From assembly GCF_004310345.1 (NCBI RefSeq), contig NZ_SISK01000011.1, positions 44,969-108,968 of the forward strand: 64,000 nt of DNA, given 5' to 3'. Source of the DNA: Paracoccus subflavus (lineage in GTDB: Bacteria; Pseudomonadota; Alphaproteobacteria; Rhodobacterales; Rhodobacteraceae). The translations under genes and the position numbers were made by a program. The notes under the pieces were generated by a model. That model saw only the letters and a list, made by a program, of their open reading frames with translations. It did not search any database and was not told where the DNA came from. The stretch's first letter is position 1, and each line of letters begins with the position of its first letter. Of this stretch, positions 55,681-63,315 are shown in pieces.

Positions 55681-56892
55681 TCAGTCCAGAGCCCGGTTCA
55701 GGTATTCGTCCACCTTTTCCAGATAGCCGATGGTGGTCATCCATTTCTGGTCGGGGCCCACCAGCAGCGCCAGATCCTTGGTCATGAAGCCGTCCTCGAC
55801 CGTCTGGACAGTGACATTTTCCAGCGTTTCGGCGAATTTCCTCAGCGCCGCGTTGTTGTCCAGACTGGCGCGATGCTTCAGCCCGCCCGTCCAGGCATAG
55901 ATCGACGCGATCGAGTTGGTCGAGGTCTGGTTGCCCTTCTGGTGTTCGCGGTAATGGCGCGTCACGGTGCCGTGCGCCGCCTCGGCCTCGACGGTCTTTC
56001 CGTCGGGCGTCATCAGCACCGAGGTCATCAGACCCAGCGAACCGAAGCCCTGGGCCACGGTGTCGGACTGCACGTCGCCGTCATAGTTCTTGCAGGCCCA
56101 GACATAGCCGCCCGACCATTTCAGGTTCGAGGCGACCATGTCGTCGATCAGGCGGTGTTCATAGGTGATACCGGCCTTCTTGAAACGGTCCGCGAACTCG
56201 GCCTCGTAGATCTCCTGGAACAGATCCTTGAAGCGGCCGTCATAGGCCTTCATGATCGTGTTCTTGGTGGACAAATAGACCGGATAGCCGCGCTGCAACC
56301 CATAGTTCAGGGATGCCCGGGCGAAATCGCGGATCGAATCGTCCAGGTTGTACATGGCCATCGCCACCCCGGACGACGGCGCCTGGAACACCTCGTGTTC
56401 GATCGTCTCGCCGTCCTCGCCGACGAACCTGATGGTCAGCTTGCCCTTGCCCGGAAAGCGGAAATCGGTGGCCTTGTACTGGTCGCCAAAGGCGTGGCGG
56501 CCGACGATCACCGGCTTGGTCCAGTGCGGCACCAGGCGCGGCACGTTGCGGCAGATGATCGGTTCGCGAAAGATCACGCCGCCCAGGATGTTGCGGATCG
56601 TGCCATTGGGCGATTTCCACATCTTCCTGAGGCCGAACTCCTCGACCCGCGCCTCGTCGGGGGTGATGGTCGCGCATTTGACGCCGACGCCGTACTGCTT
56701 GATGGCATTGGCCGCGTCCACCGTCACCTGATCCTCGGTCCGGTCGCGCTCCTCGATACCCAGGTCATAGTATTTCAGGTCGATGTCCAGATAGGGCAGG
56801 ATCAGCTTCTGCTTGATGAAATCCCAGATGATCCGGGTCATCTCGTCGCCATCGAGTTCGACGACGGGGTTATCGACCTTGATCTTTGACAT
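55681..56892 (-). CDS. icd: Isocitrate dehydrogenase (NADP+)
   Basis: TCA-cycle enzyme of the eukaryote-like NADP-dependent subfamily II, 403 residues. Recognisable segments are '[22 protein letters not shown]', '[21 protein letters not shown]' (substrate serine in 'SPNGTIR'), '[15 protein letters not shown]' and '[17 protein letters not shown]'. The start [13 protein letters not shown] has AGGG upstream. A perfect 7-bp inverted repeat lies in front of its candidate promoter. Confidence 0.97.
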   Translation of the reverse strand: MSKIKVDNPVVELDGDEMTRIIWDFIKQKLILPYLDIDLKYYDLGIEERDRTEDQVTVDAANAIKQYGVGVKCATITPDEARVEEFGLRKMWKSPNGTIRNILGGVIFREPIICRNVPRLVPHWTKPVIVGRHAFGDQYKATDFRFPGKGKLTIRFVGEDGETIEHEVFQAPSSGVAMAMYNLDDSIRDFARASLNYGLQRGYPVYLSTKNTIMKAYDGRFKDLFQEIYEAEFADRFKKAGITYEHRLIDDMVASNLKWSGGYVWACKNYDGDVQSDTVAQGFGSLGLMTSVLMTPDGKTVEAEAAHGTVTRHYREHQKGNQTSTNSIASIYAWTGGLKHRASLDNNAALRKFAETLENVTVQTVEDGFMTKDLALLVGPDQKWMTTIGYLEKVDEYLNRALD

Positions 56893-56926
56893 GATCATTC
56901 CCTTTCGGCGTTGCAGGTTCCCGTGC

Positions 56927-56976
56927 GCTATAGACGGGAAAAGCCGGGATGAAAAGAATGTATGCGATTGCATACA
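56927..56976 (-). promoter_or_regulatory. Candidate icd promoter with an upstream dyad operator
   Basis: On the minus strand TTTTCA, 17 nt, TATAGC (plus-strand 56950-56955 and 56927-56932). Directly upstream is the perfect repeat TGTATGC-N4-GCATACA (56959-56976). Dyads of this shape are common operators for dimeric helix-turn-helix regulators such as GntR proteins; the regulator is not identifiable here. Confidence 0.45.
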
Positions 56977-57098
56977 GCCATCCCCTGCCGGCCCGTCCCC
57001 CGATCAGGGTCCGGCCCCGCCCGGTCTGATGCCCTTGCGAACTGACCGGGGCAACCCGGCAGCACCCCCTCCGGCACTGGCGTGCCAAGGGGTATCAT

Positions 57099-57761
57099 TC
57101 AACGCGTGCTTTCCGTCAGCCGCCGGCGGACATAGCCCTGCACGAGGTTGATCATCGGCTTCATATGCGCCTCGTCGTCGCGAAAGAAGTGATCGGCCCC
57201 CTCGATTTCCTCGTGGGTGATGGTGATGCCCTTCTGCTCGCGCAGCTTGCCCACCAGGGTATGCGTGTCCTTGGGCGGCGCCACCCGGTCGGCGGTGCCG
57301 TTCACGATCAGGCCCGACGACGGGCAGGGCGCCAGAAAGCTGAAATCGTACATGTTCGCGGGGGGCGCCACGCTGATGAAGCCGGTGATTTCCGGCCGCC
57401 GCATCAGAAGCTGCATTCCGATCCAGGCGCCGAAGCTGAAGCCCGCGACCCAGCAATGCTTGCTGTTGGGATTCATCGCCTGCAGGTAATCCAGCGCCGA
57501 GGCCGCGTCGGACAGCTCGCCGATGCCCTGGTCGAATTCGCCCTGGCTGCGGCCGACCCCGCGGAAATTGAACCGCATGACGGTGAAGCCCATCTTGTGG
57601 AACGCGTAATGCAGGTTATAGACGACGCGGTTGTTCATCGTCCCGCCGAACTGCGGATGGGGATGCAGGACGATGGCAAGGGGGGCGTCGGGCTTGCCCG
57701 GTTGGGGATGATAGCGGCCCTCGAGCCGCCCTTCGGGTCCGGGGAAAATCAGCTCTGGCAT
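57099..57761 (-). CDS. Alpha/beta hydrolase
   Basis: A 220-residue cytoplasmic alpha/beta-fold hydrolase. The oxyanion region is 'AIVLHPHPQFGGTMNNRVV', the nucleophile elbow 'GFSFGAWIG' contains the catalytic serine, and the acid/base residues are in 'NGTADRVAPP' (Asp) and 'GADHFFRDDE' (His). Such proteins are annotated as small esterases or dienelactone-type hydrolases, with substrate unknown. The start MPELIFPGPEG has AGGAAG upstream. It is divergent from iscR, an arrangement I recall as common in Rhodobacteraceae beside isc-suf genes. Confidence 0.88.
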   Translation of the reverse strand: MPELIFPGPEGRLEGRYHPQPGKPDAPLAIVLHPHPQFGGTMNNRVVYNLHYAFHKMGFTVMRFNFRGVGRSQGEFDQGIGELSDAASALDYLQAMNPNSKHCWVAGFSFGAWIGMQLLMRRPEITGFISVAPPANMYDFSFLAPCPSSGLIVNGTADRVAPPKDTHTLVGKLREQKGITITHEEIEGADHFFRDDEAHMKPMINLVQGYVRRRLTESTR

Positions 57762-57789
57762 CGTCTTCCTTTGACGCTTCAAGGGTTTC

Positions 57790-57818
57790 TTGACGCATTG
57801 GCGTCGTGCTTTTAGAGG
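57790..57818 (+). promoter_or_regulatory. Candidate iscR promoter
   Basis: TTGACG (57790-57795), 17 nt, TAGAGG (57813-57818). A short dyad GACGC-ATTG-GCGTC (57792-57805) overlaps the -35. A related 15-mer in inverted orientation lies at 57885-57899 in the leader (12 of 15 identical). Autoregulation by the Rrf2 protein is a plausible reading. Confidence 0.5.
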
Positions 57819-57925
57819 CTATCTGGTGTGCCGCCGCACGATGCGCAAGAAACGGGCCATGGCGGCATAACGTGCAAGCCCGCGCGTCGTCAATGCGACG
57901 CCGCCCGTCCGAAGGGAGCCAGCCG

Positions 57926-58384
57926 ATGAAACTGTCCACAAAGGGCCGCTATGCGATCATCGCCCTGGTCGATCTGGCCACCGCCCAGGGGGCGGAACTG
58001 ACCTCGCTGGCCGAAATTTCGTCGCGCCAGGATATTTCGCTGCCCTATCTGGAACAGTTGTTCGTGCGGCTGCGCCGCGCGGGGCTGGTGGCCTCGGTCC
58101 GCGGCCCCGGCGGCGGCTACCGTCTGGCCCGCGCGCCCGAAACGATCCGGATCGCCGAAATCCTGGAGGCCGTGGACGAAACCGTCAGCGCCATGCATGT
58201 GGGCGCGGGCGCATCCGGCGGCGTGTCGGGATCGCGCGCCCAGACCCTGTCGAACAGGCTGTGGGAAAGCCTGTCGGCGCATGTCTATGTGTTTCTGCAC
58301 AACCACACGCTGGCCGATGTTGCGCGAAACCAGTTGCTGCCCTGTCCGGCCTTGCCGCGGATTCTGGCCGTGGTGGATGACTGA
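57926..58384 (+). CDS. iscR: Rrf2-family regulator, IscR-like, lacking the usual cysteine triad
   Basis: A 152-residue Rrf2-family transcription factor. The winged helix is clear ('MKLSTKGRYAIIALVDLA', 'ISLPYLEQLFVRLRRAGLVASVRGPGGGYRLA'), and 'IAEILEAVDETV' leads into the loop where classical IscR has three [2Fe-2S] cysteines. Here that loop ('GAGASGGVSGSRAQ') has none, and the only cysteine is C140. Rhodobacter sphaeroides IscR is likewise reported to bind a cluster without the usual triad, so this is probably the normal family form. The isc-suf genes that often follow are absent. Confidence 0.88.
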   Translation: MKLSTKGRYAIIALVDLATAQGAELTSLAEISSRQDISLPYLEQLFVRLRRAGLVASVRGPGGGYRLARAPETIRIAEILEAVDETVSAMHVGAGASGGVSGSRAQTLSNRLWESLSAHVYVFLHNHTLADVARNQLLPCPALPRILAVVDD

Positions 58385-58387
58385 TCG

Positions 58388-58927
58388 TCAGATCGGAAGG
58401 CGCCGCCGGTCCCAGGTCACGCCGCTGCGGATGACCCGGGCGGGCGATCCCGCCACCAGCGTGTTCGGCGGAACGACCCCCCGGACGATCGACCCCGCAC
58501 CCACGATGGAATGGCTGCCGATCACCGTTCCCTTGAGGATTGTTACCTGCTGACCGATCCAGACATGATCCCCGATCGTGATCGGCTTGGACGGATTGAT
58601 CCGCTTGCCCGACGCCACGTCGATGATCGAATGGTTGTCGCTGGGGTCCATGGATATTCCCCCCGAGAACATGCAGTCGTTGCCGATGATGACCCGAGAG
58701 GTTTCGTGCATGTGCAGCCGCAACCCCATCGAGGTTGTCGCCGCGCCGATCTCGATCAGGCCGTTATCGCATTTCACGACGATCTGACCGGTCAGGCGGC
58801 ATCCTGCCCCGATCCTGATGGTGTTGCGATGCCCTTCGACAACGATCCGTGTGACCTTGGCGTTGTCGCCCAAGGTCACGACGTTGTCCTGTCCCTTGTC
58901 GACGAACTGTTCGACACCGTCTGGCAT
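58388..58927 (-). CDS. Left-handed beta-helix acyltransferase
   Basis: A 179-residue hexapeptide-repeat acyltransferase, similar to acetyltransferases acting on sugars or surface polysaccharides. Many I/V/L-G-x-x-x-x steps form the helix ('NTIRIGAGCRLTGQIVV', 'ITIGDHVWIGQQVTILKGTVIGSHSIVGAGSIV'), the likely catalytic histidine is in 'DPSDNHSIIDV', and 'VPPNTLVAGSPARVIRSG' ends the fold. The start MPDGVEQFVDK is used because the longer frame runs into the tRNA. It stands alone, 46 nt downstream of tRNA-Met on the same strand. Substrate unknown. Confidence 0.87.
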   Translation of the reverse strand: MPDGVEQFVDKGQDNVVTLGDNAKVTRIVVEGHRNTIRIGAGCRLTGQIVVKCDNGLIEIGAATTSMGLRLHMHETSRVIIGNDCMFSGGISMDPSDNHSIIDVASGKRINPSKPITIGDHVWIGQQVTILKGTVIGSHSIVGAGSIVRGVVPPNTLVAGSPARVIRSGVTWDRRRLPI

Positions 58928-58973
58928 GGGTGTCACCCTGCTTGGCCCAAAATTTAAGATCAGCGGAAAACCG

Positions 58974-59050
58974 TGGTAGCGGAGGAGGGATTTGAACCCC
59001 CGACACAAGGATTATGATTCCTCTGCTCTAACCAACTGAGCTACTCCGCC
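58974..59050 (-). tRNA. tRNA-Met (CAT), elongator type
   Basis: A 77-nt cloverleaf: acceptor stem GGCGGAG / CTCCGCT, D arm with AGCTCAGTTGGTTAGAGC, anticodon stem GAGGA / TCCTT around loop ATCATAA (anticodon CAT), T arm with GGTTCAAAT, and an encoded CCA end. The first base pair is G-T rather than the unpaired C-A of initiator tRNA, so it is an elongator type. A CAT anticodon could also belong to the lysidine-modified tRNA-Ile, but the overall sequence fits tRNA-Met. Confidence 0.9.
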
Positions 59051-59062
59051 ACGGGTGGGGGC

Positions 59063-59091
59063 GATGTAAGGGGTGGAACCGGGGGCGTCAA
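59063..59091 (-). promoter_or_regulatory. tRNA-Met promoter
   Basis: On the minus strand TTGACG (59086-59091), exactly 17 nt, then TACATC (59063-59068), ending 12 nt before the tRNA 5' end. The spacing and position make this a convincing sigma-70 promoter. Confidence 0.75.
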
Positions 59092-59162
59092 GCGGGTTTT
59101 TCGGGGAAACGGAAAACCCCGCCCTTGATCCGGGCAGCGCCGGTATCCGCTGTGGGACCGCG

Positions 59163-60488
59163 TCAGCGGCGCGCCTTGACCACCTGCAACAGCGGCATGA
59201 CCTGTGCCATGTCGGGACCGTGGGCCTGGCCGGTGACGGCCTTGCGCAGCGGCATGAACAGGCCCTTGCCCTTGCGGCCGGTTGCGTCCCGGACGGCGGC
59301 GGTCCATTCGCCCCAGGTCGCATCCGTATAGGGCGGCGGGGGCAGCAGCGGCATGGCCTGGGCGATGAAATCGGCATCCTCGGGGTCGATCTGCGGCTCG
59401 GCCCCCTGGGAAAAGATCGTCCACCAGTCGGCCAGATCCTCCAGCGTCGTGATGTTCTGCGACGCCACCTGCCAGAACCGCTCGGCCAGATCGTCCGGCA
59501 CGCCAAGCGCCGCGATCCGGTCGCGCACGGCGTCGAAGGGCAGCGCCTGGTTGCGCTCGCGGGTCAGCGGCCACAGATCCTCGGGGTCGAATTTCGTGGG
59601 AGAGGCGCCGAACTGCGACAGATCGAAGCCTTCGGCCAGATCGTCCAGGGTCATCCGCAACTCGACCGGCTGGCTGGACCCCAGCCGTGCCATCATCGAC
59701 AGCAGCGCCTCGGGGGCCACGCCCGCCTCGCGCAGGTCGCGGATCGACAGCGCGCCGATACGCTTGGACAGTTCCTCGCCCTGCGCGCCGGTCAGCAGGC
59801 TGTGATGGGCGAAGGACGGAGGCGTGCCGCCCAGCGCGCGGATGATCTGGATCTGGGTCGCGGTGTTCGTCACATGATCCGCGCCCCGCACGATATGCGT
59901 GACGGCCATGTCCGTATCATCGACTGACGAGGCAAACGTGTACAGCACCTGCCCGTCCGCGCGGATCAGCACCGGATCGCTGACGGACGCCGCGTCGATG
60001 GAAATGTCGCCCAGGATCCCGTCGGTCCATTCGATGCGCTCCTGATCCAGCAGGAACCGCCAGTATCCCTCGCGCCCCTCGCCGCGCAGCCGGTCTTTGT
60101 CGGCATCCGACAGCCCGTGCCCCGCGCGGTCATAGACCGGCGGGCGGCCCATGTTCAGCAGCTTCTTGCGCTTCAGGTCCAGTTCGGTGGGCGTCTCGAA
60201 AACCTCGTAAAGACGGCCCGCCGCCCGCAATCGGTCCGCAGCCTCGGCATAGCGGTCCAGCCGCAGCGACTGGCGTTCGACGCGATCCCAGTGCAGGCCC
60301 AGCCAGTCCAGGTCGCGCTTGATGCCGTCGGCGTATTCCTCCTTGCTGCGTTCACGGTCGGTGTCGTCCAGCCGCAGGATGAAGCTGCCGCCGGCCTTGC
60401 GCGCGATCAGATAGTTGAACAGCGCGGTCCGCAGGTTGCCGACATGGATGTGGCCCGTGGGCGAGGGGGCGAAGCGGGTGGTGGTCAT
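59163..60488 (-). CDS. gltX: Glutamate--tRNA ligase
   Basis: Class I aminoacyl-tRNA synthetase, 441 residues, about 30 shorter than E. coli GltX. The HIGH-type motif is in 'TRFAPSPTGHIHVGNLRTALFN', 'LRLDDTDRERS' follows, and the KMSKS-type motif is ELSKR in 'GEELSKRIGALS'. The C-terminal anticodon-binding domain is compact. Many alphaproteobacteria carry two GltX paralogues, and this may be the shorter one. It is transcribed away from the small zincin gene. Confidence 0.94.
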   Translation of the reverse strand: MTTTRFAPSPTGHIHVGNLRTALFNYLIARKAGGSFILRLDDTDRERSKEEYADGIKRDLDWLGLHWDRVERQSLRLDRYAEAADRLRAAGRLYEVFETPTELDLKRKKLLNMGRPPVYDRAGHGLSDADKDRLRGEGREGYWRFLLDQERIEWTDGILGDISIDAASVSDPVLIRADGQVLYTFASSVDDTDMAVTHIVRGADHVTNTATQIQIIRALGGTPPSFAHHSLLTGAQGEELSKRIGALSIRDLREAGVAPEALLSMMARLGSSQPVELRMTLDDLAEGFDLSQFGASPTKFDPEDLWPLTRERNQALPFDAVRDRIAALGVPDDLAERFWQVASQNITTLEDLADWWTIFSQGAEPQIDPEDADFIAQAMPLLPPPPYTDATWGEWTAAVRDATGRKGKGLFMPLRKAVTGQAHGPDMAQVMPLLQVVKARR

Positions 60489-60565
60489 GACACGTCTCCT
60501 GTTGCGCTTGCTCTTTCATACGCGGCGATTCTTGTCCATATGGGGGCCACAGGCAGGAGAAGCCG

Positions 60566-60973
60566 ATGACCAACTGGAACGACCTGACCGCCCCTGACGC
60601 GGGCCGGATCGAGGCGCTGGCGCGCCAGGCCATGGCGGCGCTGCCCGCCGAATTCGCCGGACATGCCCAGGACATCGCCGTTCAGGTGGCCGAATTCCCA
60701 CCCGAGGATGTGCTGGACGAATTGCAGATCGACGATCCGTTCGACCTGACGGGCCTTTACGATGGCATTCCGCTGACGGAAAAGTCGGTCTCGGACCAGC
60801 CGGGCCAGCCCGACATCATCTGGCTGTACCGCCGCCCGCTGCTGGACGAATGGGCAGCGCGCGGGAACGTGACGCTGGGCGAACTGGTCGGCCATGTCGT
60901 CACGCACGAGATGGCGCACCATTTCGGCTGGTCGGACGACGACATCGCCCGCATCGACCGGTGGTGGGAATGA
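60566..60973 (+). CDS. Small zincin-like metallopeptidase family protein
   Basis: A 135-residue protein with the motif HEMAHHFGWSDDDI (about residues 114-127), the HExxHH-x-G-x-(S/T)-D-x-x-(I/M/L) signature of the zincin_1 (formerly DUF1025) family. The N-terminal half is helical, with 'FAGHAQDIAVQVAEFPPEDVLDEL'. Proteolytic activity has not been shown for most members. Its TGA overlaps the start of the PfkB kinase gene by 4 nt. Confidence 0.88.
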   Translation: MTNWNDLTAPDAGRIEALARQAMAALPAEFAGHAQDIAVQVAEFPPEDVLDELQIDDPFDLTGLYDGIPLTEKSVSDQPGQPDIIWLYRRPLLDEWAARGNVTLGELVGHVVTHEMAHHFGWSDDDIARIDRWWE

Positions 60974-61935
60974 GGTGGAAAGGCTCGGGGCAGGCGCCGA
61001 TCCTGACGGTGACGCTGAACCCCGCGCTGGATCTCTCGACCACTGCGGACGAGGTGCGCCCCGAGCTGAAGCTGCGCTGCGACAAGCCGGCGGCCGATCC
61101 GGGCGGCGGCGGCATCAATGTCAGCCGCGCGATCGGGCACATGGGCGGGCAATCGACGGCCATGGTGGCGCTTGGCGGGGCCACGGGCACCCGCATCGCC
61201 GAAATGCTGAAGTCGGATGGCCTGTCCGTGATCCGCCTGACCGCGCCGGGGGAAACCCGACAGTCGCTGGCCGTGACCGACCGGGCGACGGGCCAGCAAT
61301 ACCGCTTCGTGATGCCCGGCCCCGAATGGCACAAGACCCATGTCGCCGACATGACCCAGGCCATCGCCGAAGGGGCGTCCCCCGGCGGCTGGGTGGTGGT
61401 GTCTGGGTCGAACCCGCCCGGCGTGCCTGCGGGGTTCGAACAGATGCTGACCGTGCGGCTGAAGAACAGCGGAGCGCAACTGCTGGTCGATACCTCGGGC
61501 GAGGCGTTGCGGGTGCTGGCCGGATCATCGACCCCCGTGGACGTGCTGCGCATGGACAGCCACGAGGCCGAGGAACTGGCGGGCCGCGCCCTGCCCCGCC
61601 GCGAGGACAGCGCAGGCTTTGCCGCCGGTCTGGTCAGGGACGGCGCGGCGCGGTCCGTGATCGTGGCACGCGGGGCCGACGGATCAGTGATCGCAGGCCC
61701 CGATGGCGCCTGGCACGCGGCGGCGGCAAAGGTAAGGGTGGTCAGCGCGGTCGGCGCGGGCGACAGCTTTGTCGCGGGCTTCGTGCTGGCCATGGCACGC
61801 GGCTGGCCCGCCCCCGAAGCCCTGGCCCTGGGTGCCGCCGCCGCATCGGCCGCGGTAATGACGCCCGCCACCGACCTGTGCCGGGCCGAGGACGTGACGC
61901 GCTTTTACGCGGAACGGGCCGTCACGAGGCTTTAG
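60970..61935 (+). CDS. PfkB-family sugar kinase (1-phosphofructokinase-like hexose kinase)
   Basis: A 321-residue ribokinase-family kinase. 'TVTLNPALDLSTTADEV' and 'DPGGGGINVSRAIGHMGG' form the sugar-binding region, and 'VGAGDSFVAGFVLAMARG' contains the catalytic aspartate and anion hole. The 'TLNPALD' start is typical of FruK/LacC/PfkB (6-phosphofructokinase isozyme 2) types, so the substrate is a phosphorylated hexose such as fructose 1- or 6-phosphate. The ATG overlaps the zincin stop (ATGA). No phosphotransferase genes are nearby, so fructose import is not indicated. Confidence 0.9.
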   Translation: MRWKGSGQAPILTVTLNPALDLSTTADEVRPELKLRCDKPAADPGGGGINVSRAIGHMGGQSTAMVALGGATGTRIAEMLKSDGLSVIRLTAPGETRQSLAVTDRATGQQYRFVMPGPEWHKTHVADMTQAIAEGASPGGWVVVSGSNPPGVPAGFEQMLTVRLKNSGAQLLVDTSGEALRVLAGSSTPVDVLRMDSHEAEELAGRALPRREDSAGFAAGLVRDGAARSVIVARGADGSVIAGPDGAWHAAAAKVRVVSAVGAGDSFVAGFVLAMARGWPAPEALALGAAAASAAVMTPATDLCRAEDVTRFYAERAVTRL

Positions 61936-61946
61936 CGGAAACAAGA

Positions 61947-61970
61947 AAGCCGCCTCGAGGGCGGCTTTTC
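61947..61970. terminator. Bidirectional terminator
   Basis: An 8-bp stem AAGCCGCC / GGCGGCTT (61947-61954 and 61960-61967) with loop TCGAG, followed by TTC on the plus strand and by TTTCTTGTTT-like sequence on the minus strand. It sits between the convergent PfkB-kinase and small-protein genes. Confidence 0.8.
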
Positions 61971-62001
61971 GCGGGCTGCTTTCGCAGGCGGGCAGCCCCG
62001 A

Positions 62002-62328
62002 TCAGGCGGCTTCGGCCTCCTCGGCCTCGGCGGCCATGCGGCGTTCGCTTTCCTCGCGCGACAGCGCGACCGAGGTGCGCACGCCCTTGGACACGAACTC
62101 CATCAGACCCTTGACCACGCGCTCGTTGGGGTCGATCCCGGCACAGGACAGCACTTCGCGCCCGTCGCGCGACCGCGCCCAGCGGGCGATCTGCTCGGCG
62201 CCATTGCCGTATTTCTTGTCATCCGCAATGGCATCGTCCAAGGCGGCCAGAACCACTGCCGCAAACAGCTTGCGGGCGCGTTGGCCCTGTTCGAAGTTGA
62301 AAGCCGATCCATCGACAAAATCGCGCAT
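62002..62328 (-). CDS. Conserved small protein (DUF6280-like)
   Basis: A 108-residue acidic helical protein starting MRDFVDGSAFNFEQGQRARK. The central 'AIADDKKYGNGAEQIARWARSRDGREVLSCAGIDPNERV' stretch is, to my memory, very strongly conserved across Rhodobacteraceae in a family without known function. An Ala/Glu-rich tail ends the protein. Longer frames upstream lack support. Convergent with the PfkB kinase; its upstream region holds a Fur-box-like palindrome. Confidence 0.8.
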   Translation of the reverse strand: MRDFVDGSAFNFEQGQRARKLFAAVVLAALDDAIADDKKYGNGAEQIARWARSRDGREVLSCAGIDPNERVVKGLMEFVSKGVRTSVALSREESERRMAAEAEEAEAA

Positions 62329-62393
62329 ATCGTTCGTCCATTTCCAGTGCCGCCCTGGGACAAGGCAGCCGTGGGCAGGCATGAAGCCAACCC

Positions 62394-62404
62394 ATGATTA
62401 TCAT
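62394..62404. promoter_or_regulatory. Fur-box-like palindrome upstream of the small conserved protein gene
   Basis: ATGATTATCAT, 65 nt upstream of the minus-strand start. On the minus strand AATGATAATCAT matches the central 12 bases of the classical Fur box. Outer bases do not match, and Rhodobacterales Fur homologues often sense manganese, so the assignment is tentative. Confidence 0.35.
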
Positions 62405-62589
62405 TTCCGTTTCTGTGACGGTTCCGCTGCTTAGCGCATATCACCGCCGATTCGTTATTCCTCAGAACGCATAACACCCATGCGCCTGACGCATGTCATA
62501 AAAAAACAGGCGGAATCTGCAATTACACCCGATATTTCAGGATGCCATGCCGGGCGCCGCACCTTGACAACACCACAATTCCCTTTTGG

Positions 62590-62618
62590 TTGCCTTGCAG
62601 CGAAGGCCCAGATATAGG
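62590..62618 (+). promoter_or_regulatory. efp promoter
   Basis: TTGCCT (62590-62595), exactly 17 nt, TATAGG (62613-62618), 60 nt before the efp start. A good sigma-70-type match. Confidence 0.6.
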
Positions 62619-62677
62619 GGCGGCGCAACGCCGTTCAACATGGACGGCAGGAAATTCCCAAACTCCGATAGGTTCCC

Positions 62678-63241
62678 ATGCCCAAGATCAACGGCAACGA
62701 AATCCGCCCCGGCAACGTGCTGGAGCATGACGGAGGCCTGTGGGCAGCCGTGAAGGTCAGTCATGTCAAGCCCGGCAAGGGCGGCGCCTTTGCCCAGGTC
62801 GAACTCAAGAACCTGCGCGATGGCCGCAAGCTGAACGAACGCTTTCGCAGCGAGGACAAGGTCGAACGGGTCCGCCTGGACCAGAAGGATCAGCAGTTCC
62901 TGTACGAATCCGATGGCAAGCTGGTGTTCATGGACAGCGAGACGTTCGAGCAGACCGAACTGGATGCCGACCTGCTGGGCGATCGCCGTCCCTTTCTGCA
63001 AGACGGCATGACCGCCACCATCGAGTATTACGGCGACGAGGCCCTGTCGGTGTCGATCCCGCAGAAGGTGACCTGCATCGTGACAGAGACCGAGCCCGTG
63101 GTGAAGGGCCAGACCGCGGCCAACAGCTACAAGCCCGCGATCCTGGACAACGGCGTGCGCATCATGATCCCCCCCTTCGTGGGCGAGGGCGAAAAGATCA
63201 TCGTGAACACCGAGGTCTTTGAATACAGCGAACGGGCCTGA
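62678..63241 (+). CDS. efp: Elongation factor P
   Basis: Rescues ribosomes stalled at polyproline stretches; 187 residues, the standard length. The N-terminal KOW-like domain has '[17 protein letters not shown]' with K34 at the tip, the residue that EpmA lysylates in many proteobacteria. Two OB domains follow and end '[23 protein letters not shown]'. The modification genes (epmA, epmB) are not in this window. A promoter and a terminator bracket it as a single-gene unit. Confidence 0.98.
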   Translation: MPKINGNEIRPGNVLEHDGGLWAAVKVSHVKPGKGGAFAQVELKNLRDGRKLNERFRSEDKVERVRLDQKDQQFLYESDGKLVFMDSETFEQTELDADLLGDRRPFLQDGMTATIEYYGDEALSVSIPQKVTCIVTETEPVVKGQTAANSYKPAILDNGVRIMIPPFVGEGEKIIVNTEVFEYSERA

Positions 63242-63260
63242 AGCCGATCGCCGATCAGTG

Positions 63261-63292
63261 GCGCCTTGGGCTTTGCCCGGGGTGCTTGTTTT
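63261..63292 (+). terminator. efp terminator
   Basis: An 11-bp stem with a 3-nt loop (63261-63271 pairs with 63275-63285, three G-T wobbles), followed by TTGTTTT. It begins 20 nt after the efp stop. Confidence 0.7.
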
Positions 63293-63315
63293 CCGTTCAG
63301 TCGCCGGAGCCCTCC

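Larger units (their letters stand above)
62329..62677. other. 349-nt divergent intergenic region before efp
   Basis: No gene seen. It contains ATGAT-T-ATCAT (62394-62404), a second inverted repeat CATGCG-N5-CGCATG (62479-62495), a short A-run at 62500-62506, and the efp promoter near its right end. It separates the small conserved protein gene from efp, which is transcribed the opposite way. Confidence 0.7.

Noticed and set aside
58928..59008. Longer N-terminus for the acyltransferase
   Set aside because: It would run into the tRNA-Met gene, and the extra residues are not part of the beta-helix fold.
58974..59050. tRNA-Ile2 (lysidine-modified CAT anticodon) instead of tRNA-Met
   Set aside because: The overall sequence resembles alphaproteobacterial elongator tRNA-Met. 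TilS identity elements were not tested, so a small doubt remains.
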